Shown: positions 6,503 through 14,900 of the stretch, one piece after another
Numbering within the stretch: the stretch's first letter is position 1
How the letters are laid out: each line of letters starts with the position of its first letter
Translations under genes and position numbers: made by a program
Notes under the pieces: model-generated
Told to the model about the DNA's origin: nothing
What the model saw: the letters and a program-made list of their open reading frames with translations, nothing else
The model's database searches: none
Assembly: GCA_947598455.1 (NCBI GenBank)
Contig: CANQFI010000031.1
Span: 1 to 15,171 of the forward strand
Length of the DNA: 15,171 nucleotides
Origin: an uncultured Bacilli bacterium
GTDB lineage: Bacteria; Bacillota_I; Bacilli_A; RF39; UBA660
Direction: 5' to 3'

Positions 6503-6582
6503 AAATATTTAGTAATAATAATATTTTGGTTTCATTATTATATTATTATAATAAAATTTTTTTGTGTGTGAGGAGGATTAAG

Positions 6583-7242
6583 ATGAAAGTAATTGTTAAT
6601 GATAAAGTATACGTTCAAGTAAGAGATATTTTATTTATTGCTAGATTATATGGTAATGAAAAGATTATGAATTATTATTTGTTTTTAATTAATCAAGAAT
6701 TTTTAGATACAGATTTTGTATTATCGAATAATTTTTTACTTAATAAAATTTTAAAATCTTCTCTTATTTTAGATTTTAATGAATATCGAGATTATAGTAA
6801 TTTTCATATAAGTAATTTAATTATTTCTTTATCTTCAGTTAAAATGGACGAACAAGGGATTAGTAGTCATCAAATAGATGATTTAAGAGATATAATGAAT
6901 TTTAAAAGAGGTGTTTTGCAATATACTATTCCTTTAATTCCAAATGGTAAAATAGATGAAAAATATGATGATTTACGTTTAAGATTTAGAAGTACAATAT
7001 TTAATGAATATTTTATTATAGAAGCGGAAAAGCAAGAAGATATTTGTAATTATGATTATATGGAATGCCTAAAAAGAGGGATTAATATGTTAAAAAATAA
7101 GGGGATTTTGCTTTTAGAAGAACCAGTTTATAATTTGATTAATAAAGGCAATTGCATGATAGTTAGTTTTAAGAAAGAAAAGACGAAAAAAGAAACTATA
7201 ATAGATAAAATAGCTAAAAAGGTTAAAAAAGGGACAAAATAA
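6583..7242 (+). CDS. Conserved-looking protein of unknown function
   Basis: A 219-aa protein from ATG 6583, which has an excellent SD (GAGGAGGA, ending 6577). The frame is open further upstream to GTG 6493, but that start has no SD. It has no signal peptide and no clear membrane segment. The N-terminal half is rich in Ile, Leu, Phe, Tyr and Asn and probably folds as alpha/beta (VIVNDKVYVQVRDILFIARL). The middle contains FKRGVLQYTIPLIPNGKIDE and a charged run DDLRLRFRS. The last 25 residues are very Lys-rich and could form an amphipathic helix (KIAKKVKKGTK) that binds nucleic acid or acidic lipid. I recognise no catalytic motif. It stands alone between two terminators, behind an unusually structured leader of about 220 bases, so it is likely regulated at translation. 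Confidence 0.7.
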   Translation: MKVIVNDKVYVQVRDILFIARLYGNEKIMNYYLFLINQEFLDTDFVLSNNFLLNKILKSSLILDFNEYRDYSNFHISNLIISLSSVKMDEQGISSHQIDDLRDIMNFKRGVLQYTIPLIPNGKIDEKYDDLRLRFRSTIFNEYFIIEAEKQEDICNYDYMECLKRGINMLKNKGILLLEEPVYNLINKGNCMIVSFKKEKTKKETIIDKIAKKVKKGTK

Positions 7243-7265
7243 AACCTCACATTGTGAGGCTTTTT
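7241..7265. terminator. Bidirectional terminator between convergent genes
   Basis: CCTCAC-ATT-GTGAGG (7245-7259) is a perfect 6-bp stem flanked by AAAA on the left and, after one C, TTTTT on the right. T-runs are available on both strands. It separates the unknown gene (plus strand) from the lipoprotein gene (minus strand), which ends at 7268. Confidence 0.75.
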
Positions 7266-7267
7266 GT

Positions 7268-8128
7268 TTAACTTAAGACAATGTTGGATAACTCAGTTAG
7301 GAAGTCGTTCATAATAGTTAAATAATTATCGTTATTATTACGTTGTTCATCAGTTAAAGTAGTCATAGTATTTATTTCAATTAATTCAGCACCATAATTA
7401 TCAACTAAATCTTTAACACTATCGGAAACATTATTTTTATCAGCTACAAAGATTTGTTTATAAGTTTTATTTTTAAATTTATTTTTAATACTTGATGTAA
7501 TATTACTTTCATTAGTTATATTAATAATTTTAAAATCATAGTTTTCTAAGAATCCAAAGGCATCATAAGCAATGACTATAGTGTTTTTTTGATTATTTTT
7601 AGCACTTTCACCAATATTACGTAAATTAGCTTCTAAAGTAGATAAATCTTCTTCTAATAAAGAATAATTTTTTTCAATTTCTTCAGCAGCATATTTAGAA
7701 GTACTTAATTCTTCTAATCTTTTTTTAATAGAATCAGCCATTGTTAATAGCTTGTTAGGACTTAACCATAATTCTTCAACACCATATGTATAATTAAATG
7801 ATGGATCAATTATTTGTAAGTTTTTATTTTTATTAACTAAAGCTTTAGCTATTTCTTTTTCATCAGTTTTTCCATTATAGATAAAGATTGTAGTTGATTT
7901 GGAAATATCATTTATTTGTTTTTCGGTTAGCTCGTAATTATATACATCAGTGTCATTTGGATATATACTGGTTATATTTCCTTCACTGTATAATCTTTCT
8001 ACAACATATTCGATTGGATAAACGGTTGTAGTAATACTAGAACCTTCTAATTCATCATCATTTAAACATCCAGTACATGTTAAAGTTATTAAAAATATTA
8101 CTATTAAATAAATAATTTTCTTTTTCAT
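7268..8128 (-). CDS. ZnuA/TroA-like lipoprotein lacking the usual metal ligands
   Basis: A 286-aa solute-binding-protein-like lipoprotein. The signal peptide (KKKIIYLIVIFLITLT) ends in a lipobox-like CTGC with Cys21 as the lipidation site; the -3 residue is Cys, which is unusual. The fold of the metal-binding cluster A-I (ZnuA/TroA) is visible: ITTTVYPIEYVVERL, NDTDVYNYELTEKQINDI, IFIYNG, ELWLSPNKLLTMADSIKKRL, a long backbone helix (about 140-172), VIAYDAFGFLENYDFKI, and LTDEQRNNNDNYLTIM near the end. By alignment from memory, the family ligands His/His/His/Asp-Glu fall on Tyr63, Glu119, Tyr188 and Asn253, so none is conserved. The His-rich loop of ZnuA is absent. No ABC permease or ATPase gene is beside it. 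It may bind another ligand, or have a structural or adhesin role. The start has SD GGAGG (8134-8138) 5 bases upstream. Confidence 0.8.
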   Translation of the reverse strand: MKKKIIYLIVIFLITLTCTGCLNDDELEGSSITTTVYPIEYVVERLYSEGNITSIYPNDTDVYNYELTEKQINDISKSTTIFIYNGKTDEKEIAKALVNKNKNLQIIDPSFNYTYGVEELWLSPNKLLTMADSIKKRLEELSTSKYAAEEIEKNYSLLEEDLSTLEANLRNIGESAKNNQKNTIVIAYDAFGFLENYDFKIINITNESNITSSIKNKFKNKTYKQIFVADKNNVSDSVKDLVDNYGAELIEINTMTTLTDEQRNNNDNYLTIMNDFLTELSNIVLS

Positions 8129-8133
8129 TTATT

Positions 8134-8153
8134 CCTCCACATATTAAATTATA
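8134..8153 (-). promoter_or_regulatory. Promoter -10 and SD of the ZnuA-like gene
   Basis: On the minus strand TATAAT (8153 to 8148) is followed by SD GGAGG (8138 to 8134) and the ATG at 8128. The -35 region (ATATAG) is poor. The distance implies a very short leader. The 8154-8244 region between the two divergent genes is AT-rich with no other feature seen. Confidence 0.45.
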
Positions 8154-8244
8154 ATATCAAATTAATTTTACTATATTTTGTTTCTTTTGTAAATTTCATT
8201 TTAGATGATTATTTAATTAGAAACTAGTAAATATTTTTAATATT

Positions 8245-8265
8245 TGCTATAATGAAAAAAGGTGA
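8245..8265 (+). promoter_or_regulatory. rnc-smc promoter and SD that decide the rnc start
   Basis: TGcTATAAT (8245-8253) is a perfect extended -10. It overlaps the first in-frame ATG (8252-8254), so transcription starting about 7 bases later would exclude that ATG. The SD AAGGTGAT (8258-8265) then serves ATG 8270 at a spacing of 4 bases. Confidence 0.65.
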
Positions 8266-8269
8266 TAAT

Positions 8270-8923
8270 ATGGATTTTCTAGAAAAATATGGAATTTATA
8301 TCAATAATAAAGAATTATTACTAAGAGCATTAACTCATTCATCTTATTCTAATGAACATGAATGTGAGAATTATGAGAGATTAGAATTTTTGGGAGATGC
8401 AGTTTTACAAATTTTAACTAGTGATTATCTTTATAATAATATGGAATTATCTGAAGGGGATATGAGTAAGACAAGAGCTTCTTATGTTTGTGAGAGTGCA
8501 TGTGCTAAATATGCCGAATATCTAGATTTTAGACCTTATATAAGAGTAGGACATGGTCAAATAAATAATATTAATGAAACAATTATTGCTGATATGTTTG
8601 AAAGTGTTATGGGATGTGTTTATCTTGATCAAGGTTTAGAAGCTGCTAGAAGTTTATTTGATCAAGTAATAGTTCCTTGTATTAAAAATCATAGTATTTT
8701 TTTAGGTGATTATAAAAGTAAATTACAAGAATTAGTTCAAACAACAAAGAAATCTTTAGAATATCGTTTAGTTGGGGAAGAAGGACCAGCTCATGATAAA
8801 GTATTTTATGTAGAAGTTGTAATAGATGATATTATCTATGGTAAAGGTAGTGGCAAATCAAAGAAAGAAGCTGAACAAAGGGCGGCGATGGATGCCTATA
8901 ATAAACAAGCAAAAATTAGGTGA
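8270..8923 (+). CDS. rnc: Ribonuclease III
   Basis: A 217-aa double-strand-specific endoribonuclease that processes rRNA precursors and cleaves structured RNAs in the cytoplasm. The N-terminal RNase III domain has the signature NYERLEFLGDAVL with acidic residues Glu39 and Asp43, and the second acidic pair in IIADMFESVMG (Asp108, Glu111). All four metal-binding/catalytic positions are present. The C-terminal double-stranded RNA-binding domain runs from DYKSKLQELVQ to KSKKEAEQRAAMDAY, with the basic KSKKEAEQ helix. The length is close to the family's usual size. I chose ATG 8270 over ATG 8252 because the -10 box overlaps the latter and the SD fits the former. smc follows after 5 bases, the common rnc-smc order. 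Confidence 0.97.
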   Translation: MDFLEKYGIYINNKELLLRALTHSSYSNEHECENYERLEFLGDAVLQILTSDYLYNNMELSEGDMSKTRASYVCESACAKYAEYLDFRPYIRVGHGQINNINETIIADMFESVMGCVYLDQGLEAARSLFDQVIVPCIKNHSIFLGDYKSKLQELVQTTKKSLEYRLVGEEGPAHDKVFYVEVVIDDIIYGKGSGKSKKEAEQRAAMDAYNKQAKIR

Positions 8924-8928
8924 TTTAG

Positions 8929-11868
8929 ATGTACTTGAAGTGTATTAGAGCAAACGGATTTAAATCTTTTGCTGATAAAATTGAATTAGATGTTAATAGA
9001 GGAATTACGGGTGTTGTTGGACCTAATGGTTCTGGGAAAAGTAATATAGTTGATGCAGTTAGATGGGTTTTAGGAGAACAATCAGTTAAGGCGTTACGTG
9101 GAGATTCATCAATGATTGATGTTATATTTGCGGGTTCTAAAACACGTAGTGGACATACAAGGGCTAGTGTTAGCTTAGTTTTTGATAATACAGATCACTA
9201 TTTAAATAGCGAGTTTAATGAAATTGAAGTTAAAAGAGTTCTTTATAAAACAGGGGAAAATGAATATTATATAAATAATAGTAAAGTAAGACTTAAAGAT
9301 ATAACTGATTTATTTTTAGATACTGGAGCAGGAAAAGAATCTTTTAATATTATTTCACAAGGTTCGGTGGCTGATATCATTAATAGTAAACCAGAAGATA
9401 GAAGAGTTATTTTTGAAGAGGCAGCTGGGGTTTTAAAATATAAAAAACGTAAGGAAGAATCTTTTCGTAAATTAGATCGGACTAATGAAAATTTAGAAAG
9501 AGTTAATTTACTAATAGATGAATTATTAGTTACTTTAACCCCATTAAAAGAACAATCGGAAAAGGCTCGTAAGTATTTAGAATATCGTGAAGATTTAGAA
9601 AGTATTGAAGTAGCTTTAATTGCCACTGATATTGAAAAAATTAATAATGAATATTTAAGTGTTAAAGAACGAGTTAAAAGATTAAATGATGAAGTAATTG
9701 ATTTAAATTCTTCTAATAATACTGATTCTTCGAAAGTTGAAGAGTTAAAATTAAAAGGTTTAAAATTAGATAATGATATTGAAGATAAAACAAATAAAAT
9801 AAATGAATTAACTAATGAAATAGCTAATTTACAAAGTAAAAAACAGATTACAATTGAACGTCAAAAGTATGAAGTTGATAGTGATAAATTACAAGAAAAT
9901 ATCTTAGCCTTAAAAGAAGAAGTATTAACTTTAAGTAATACAATAGAATCTTTAACAACTGATATTGAAACATTAAAAAAAGATTTAGAAGTTAAAGAAT
10001 TAAAAAATATGGAACTTTTAAAAAAGAATGAAGAACAAAAAAATAAAAAAGTTAGTTTAACTAATGATATTAATAATAAAACACGTGAAATAATGGATAT
10101 AAGTAATAAAATAGAGATATTACAAGAAAATATTAATAATGATACTAAGTTACCTTATAGTGTTAAAAATGTTATTAATAATATCAGACTTCGTGGTATA
10201 CATGGTGTATTAGGTAAATTATTAGATGTACCAGAAAAGTATGTAACAGCTATTTCGACATCATTAGGTTCTAATAGTAATGTAATAGTTGTTGATGATG
10301 AAATGTGTGCGAAAGAAGCAATTAATTATTTAAAGGAGAATCGTTTAGGAAGAGCAACTTTTTTTCCAATATCAATAATTAAACCACGTAATGTAATGTT
10401 TGAAGATTTAGAGAAATTTAAAGAAATAGATGGGTATATTGGTACTGGTGATTCTTTAGTAAGATATGATGAAAAGTATCGTAGTATTGTTTTAAATCAA
10501 TTAGGAAATGTTATTGTTGTTGATAATATTGATACTTTAAATAAAGTAGGTAAAATATTAAATTATAAATATAAAATTGTTTCATTAGAAGGTGAAATTC
10601 AATATAGTGGTGGAGCAATTACTGGTGGTAATATTAAAAATAGTAGTAGTTTATTAAATGAAAAGTATGAACTTGATAATTTAAATAAAGAATTAAATAA
10701 GAAAAAAGATAGTTTAGAAAAATTAGAAAATCAAGTTAAAGAAGTAAATGAAGAAATAAATAGTAATGCTTTATTACTTGAAAATAATCAAAGAGAAACT
10801 ATTATTTTAAAAGAAGAATTTAATTTAAAGAATAATCGTTTAAATGAATTAAAAAATAATTATGATAATAAAAATAATGAACTTAGTGGTTCATTAAATA
10901 AAAGTAATAATACTTTAGATAAAGAGTTAGATGAAATAGTTAATAACTATTATAAAGTAGTTTCTGAAAAAGATAATTTAACAAAAGAGATTAATAATTT
11001 AAAAAGTGATCGAGCAGATTTAAATGAAGAAATTAATATTTTGGAAAAGACTTATCGTGAAATAAATAGTAAGATTACCCAAAAACAAAATGAATTAAAA
11101 ATTGAAGAAGTTAAAATGGGGAAGATGGATGTTAAGTTAGATAGTCTTTTACTTAGTTTAAATGAAAATTATAGTTTAACTTATGAAAAAGCTCGTGAAA
11201 AATATAGTTTAGATGTTGATTATGATACAGCTAAAATAACTGTTAGTAATTTGAAAGATAAAATTAGATCTTTAGGAGATGTTAATACTGGTAGTATTGC
11301 GGAGTATGATAGAATTAATGAACGTTATATGTTTTTAATTAATCAACGTAATGATTTAGAAGAATCAGTAACTAGTTTACTTAATGTTATTTCTGAAATG
11401 GATGAGATTATGAAAACAAGATTTACTGAAACTTTTGAACAAATAAAAAATGAGTTTAAAGTTGTCTTTAAAAAATTGTTTAAAGGTGGCGAAGGTATCT
11501 TAGAGTTAACTAATCCTGAAGATATATTAAATACAGGTATTGAAATATCAGCTGTTCCGCCAGGAAAGAAATTAAATTCGATTGCTTTATTATCAGGTGG
11601 GGAAAAAACACTTACAGCGATTGCGTTACTTTTCTCAATTTTAAATGTTAAACCAGTACCATTTGTTATCTTAGATGAAGTTGAAGCAGCATTAGATGAA
11701 GCAAATGTTGAGGCTTTTGGAAGATATTTGTTATCTTGTAAGGAACGCAGTCAATTTGTTATAATTACGCATAAAAAGAAAACAATGGAATATGCTGATG
11801 CTTTATATGGTGTAACAATGCAAGAGTCTGGTGTTTCAAAAATTGTTAGTGTTAAATTAGAAAATTAA
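8929..11868 (+). CDS. smc: Chromosome segregation protein SMC (short-armed)
   Basis: A 979-aa SMC ATPase that with ScpA/ScpB organises and helps segregate the chromosome. N-terminal head: FKSFADK, Walker A GPNGSGKS (31-38), then DAVRWVLGEQS. Coiled coil about 165-405. Hinge about 410-567 (RGIHGVLGKLLDV, then GGAITGG). Returning coiled coil about 570-775. C-terminal head: LGDVNTGSIAEYDRINERY, the signature LSGGEK (888-893), Walker B FVILDEVEAALD (912-923) and a D-loop. Typical bacterial SMC is near 1,170-1,190 aa; the loss here is shared between the two arms (roughly 90-110 residues each), while heads and hinge look complete. The SD is AGGTGA overlapping the rnc stop, so the two are probably coupled. 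scpA and scpB are not in the window, and no convincing terminator follows. Confidence 0.96.
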   Translation: MYLKCIRANGFKSFADKIELDVNRGITGVVGPNGSGKSNIVDAVRWVLGEQSVKALRGDSSMIDVIFAGSKTRSGHTRASVSLVFDNTDHYLNSEFNEIEVKRVLYKTGENEYYINNSKVRLKDITDLFLDTGAGKESFNIISQGSVADIINSKPEDRRVIFEEAAGVLKYKKRKEESFRKLDRTNENLERVNLLIDELLVTLTPLKEQSEKARKYLEYREDLESIEVALIATDIEKINNEYLSVKERVKRLNDEVIDLNSSNNTDSSKVEELKLKGLKLDNDIEDKTNKINELTNEIANLQSKKQITIERQKYEVDSDKLQENILALKEEVLTLSNTIESLTTDIETLKKDLEVKELKNMELLKKNEEQKNKKVSLTNDINNKTREIMDISNKIEILQENINNDTKLPYSVKNVINNIRLRGIHGVLGKLLDVPEKYVTAISTSLGSNSNVIVVDDEMCAKEAINYLKENRLGRATFFPISIIKPRNVMFEDLEKFKEIDGYIGTGDSLVRYDEKYRSIVLNQLGNVIVVDNIDTLNKVGKILNYKYKIVSLEGEIQYSGGAITGGNIKNSSSLLNEKYELDNLNKELNKKKDSLEKLENQVKEVNEEINSNALLLENNQRETIILKEEFNLKNNRLNELKNNYDNKNNELSGSLNKSNNTLDKELDEIVNNYYKVVSEKDNLTKEINNLKSDRADLNEEINILEKTYREINSKITQKQNELKIEEVKMGKMDVKLDSLLLSLNENYSLTYEKAREKYSLDVDYDTAKITVSNLKDKIRSLGDVNTGSIAEYDRINERYMFLINQRNDLEESVTSLLNVISEMDEIMKTRFTETFEQIKNEFKVVFKKLFKGGEGILELTNPEDILNTGIEISAVPPGKKLNSIALLSGGEKTLTAIALLFSILNVKPVPFVILDEVEAALDEANVEAFGRYLLSCKERSQFVIITHKKKTMEYADALYGVTMQESGVSKIVSVKLEN

Positions 11869-11914
11869 AATATGATTATTTTTCTATTGTAATTGTTTAA
11901 AAGCAAAATGTCTC

Positions 11915-11944
11915 TTGATAATAACAAGTTCTTTATGATATAAT
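11915..11944 (+). promoter_or_regulatory. Promoter of the surface protein gene
   Basis: TTGATA (11915-11920), an 18-bp spacer and TGaTATAAT (11936-11944) make a strong promoter. An imperfect dyad CTTGATAATAACAAG (11914-11928, 6 of 7 pairs) overlaps the -35 box and could be an operator. A weak SD AGGA (11966-11969) lies 10 bases before the ATG at 11980. Confidence 0.65.
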
Positions 11945-11979
11945 TTTTATATATGTAAATAAGATAGGAAATGTTGTAA

Positions 11980-14900
11980 ATGAGAGGTACTTTTAGTATT
12001 TTTGATAATAGAAAAAAGTATACTAAAAAATACTTTTTAATACTAATTAGCTTAATATTAATAGTTTCAGGCGTTATTGTATTTAACGCCTCTTTTTCAA
12101 ATACTAATTTAGTTGAAGATATTACTCAAGATGAAGCAAAAGTTAATCCTAATTTTACTATTCAACAATACTTTTATTTTAATGAAATAGATTTATCAGA
12201 TTCTAATTGTAATAGTTCTTCTCCACACCTACAGGTTGTTGATACTTCAAATGGTGGTAGTGGTACTAAAGGAGGCAATCTTCCAACGAATGGGCATGAA
12301 ACTGCTAAATGTGTTTTGCTTGAAAAAGTTACGTCTGATACAAGGGCTTTAGTTAAAGGTGAAAAATATACAATAAAAACAAAGAAGATTTTAGTACCAC
12401 TATTTGAAGATGAAAAAACTGATTATCAATCTAATCCTCGTATGAAATATATGGATCGTTTATATAATAATATAGAAGATTATAATCAGAATTATACTTT
12501 GACTGAAGTTTGGGTTTTAAAAGAGGGTAAAGAAAGTGAACAAGATAAAAATAGTACTAATCAAAATGATTGGTATATTTATAAGGTTCCAAAAACAAAT
12601 GATGGTAGACATAATCCTGAAGCTATTTTGTTTACAAATAATCCAAATAATTCAAATATTACAAAAGAAGAAAATGGGACAATTAAGGAGGCTAGTTCAT
12701 ATACTATTTTAATAAAAGAAGATACAGTAATTCGTTTAGTTTATGATACTATTGAAACAAAAGAATATGAAAAAAGTGGAGTAAATTTCTATGATTACAA
12801 TATTTCTGATGGTTATATATACACGACTAATAATCAAAAAGATCCTTTAAGTACATCAACACAAAGTAGAAATACCGGAACTACATATTATGCTTATACC
12901 AAAGAATCTGGTATAAATAGTAGTAGTAATTATAAAGGGTCAGGTGCTAAATATGCTTTTGGTAATAGTAATTCTGGAACAAACTTAGGTGATGTAAAAA
13001 ATGGCAATAGTAATATCAATAGGTATAACAATGAAAATAAAATAAGTGGGTCATCGTATGGACTAGTTAAAAATAACAAATTAAATGAAGATGGCACACC
13101 AATATGGAATGATGGAATAGATGGTCCAGAACTTTTCGGTACTGGGACAGCTACTGGTAAAGTAAATTACGTTAATGATGAATTTAGTTTGATTTTTAAT
13201 CGTAATGGAGGGACTTTTGTTCTTAGTGATGTTGTAAAAAATAGTAAGAATAATAATGAAGAAAAAAGATTAGAAGATTTAGAAAATTTTAAAATAACAT
13301 ATAGTACAACTGCAAAAACAATTTATTCAAATGAATTTTGGCCAATGGATTTAGCTGATTCATGGGGAGCAGATAACAATGATATGAAATTTGGTTCAAA
13401 AGCTGATAGGACAAAAAGAAGATATTTTGGAACAACAAATAATACTACATCGTATCTTCCAGAATCAGATTGTGAAGAAGATCATAATCCATACTTTGGT
13501 TTAGCATTTGAATCTGAATTTACTATTGATCCTGGTTATAATGCACCATTAGATTTCTTCTTTTTTGGTGATGATGACTTTTGGTTATTTCTTACAAAAC
13601 CAAATGGTGATGTAGTACAAATTGCTGATATTGGTGGAGTTCATAGTTCAATTGGCCAATATGTAAATTTATGGGATTATATTGAAAAAATTCCATATAC
13701 TAACAAAGATGGTGATGAAAATTCTTCATCTGGTACATACAAATTATCTTTCTTTTATACTGAACGTGGTGCTAGTGGTTCAACTCTTTATATGCGTTTT
13801 ACTATTCCTCTTGATTCAGTAAAAACACAAGAACAAGAAACAAGTTCACTTATTATCGGTAAAGAAGTAAAAGGAATTGAACCAAATCCAAATGAACAAT
13901 ATGAATTTCAATTAAATTTTACTGAAAATGAAAATCAAGTAGAAGATTTATATTTATATGAAATATATAATAAAGATAGTAAAGAAGGTGCAATTTCAAG
14001 TGGAGTATATAATAGTAGTGGTGCAAAATTTAAATTAAGCAATAATCAATATTTGGTATTATATGGTGTACCAGATTCATTAAAATTTAAAGTTGAAGAG
14101 CTGACACGGACGTTAGAAGATGGGACTACTATAAAACCGAATATGAGTATATTGGTTAAAACAACACACCGAGAAGGATCTCATGGTCATGCCGATGATG
14201 AAAAAGAAGGTAATACGGTAGAATGTTTAGCTGGAGATGTCGATTATGTTCAATTCTTTAATTCCTATACTGGAATAGTAGTTAGTAAAGAAACATTTGG
14301 AACTAAATTAAAAGATCAGGAATTTGATTTTACCATTACTTTAAAAGATTCAACTATTACTGGTAAATATGGTGATATGGAATTTACTAATGGTATTGCT
14401 AATTTCAAATTAAAAAATGGTGAAACGAAAAAAGCTAGTAATTTACCTGACAATATTGAATATACAATTACTGAAGCTAATGATGGTGTTTTCAAAACTA
14501 AAACTAAACAAACTAGTGGTAAGACTGAATATGGTAAGATTGATGAAATCAACTTTTATAATTATTATGATTCAGATTTGAAAATAGAAAAGAGGGTTAT
14601 TGGTAAAGGTCAAGATGATTATAACTTTAATATAAAGTTTGAAACTGATGAAAAAATTGCGGAAGAAAGTTACAATTATATTAAGTATAATAATGATGGA
14701 ACAACAAGTGATGGAACTATTTCTAAAACTGGTGGTGAAATATCTTTAAAAGATGGTGAATATATTATAGTTAAAGACATTCCTGATTCAACAAAATATA
14801 CAATTGAAGAACAAGAAGTTCAAACAAGTAAGACAACTTATTGTAAATCTAATATATCTTCACCTGTAACTATAGAAGAATCAAACATTTCTTGTTCTGA

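Noticed and set aside
6493..6582. A 30-codon N-terminal extension of the unknown protein starting at GTG 6493
   Set aside because: There is no SD before GTG 6493, whereas ATG 6583 has a near-perfect SD at 6-base spacing. A -1 frameshift joining the leader ORF to this extension was considered, but no slippery heptamer is seen.
8252..8269. ATG 8252 as the rnc start
   Set aside because: The -10 box TATAAT (8248-8253) overlaps this ATG, so it would not be in the mRNA; the SD fits ATG 8270.
9267..9626. Minus-strand open frame of 119 codons inside smc
   Set aside because: It is antisense to the conserved SMC head and arm, with Ser/Leu-rich shadow composition and no SD or promoter.
11869..11914. 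Possible terminator after smc
   Set aside because: The AATTA/TAATT and similar pairings are short, AT-only and lack a following T-run, so no terminator is claimed.
14316..14552. Minus-strand open frame of 78 codons inside the surface protein gene
   Set aside because: It is opposite a conserved pilin-like domain; the hydrophobic look comes from complementing Lys/Asn/Thr codons.
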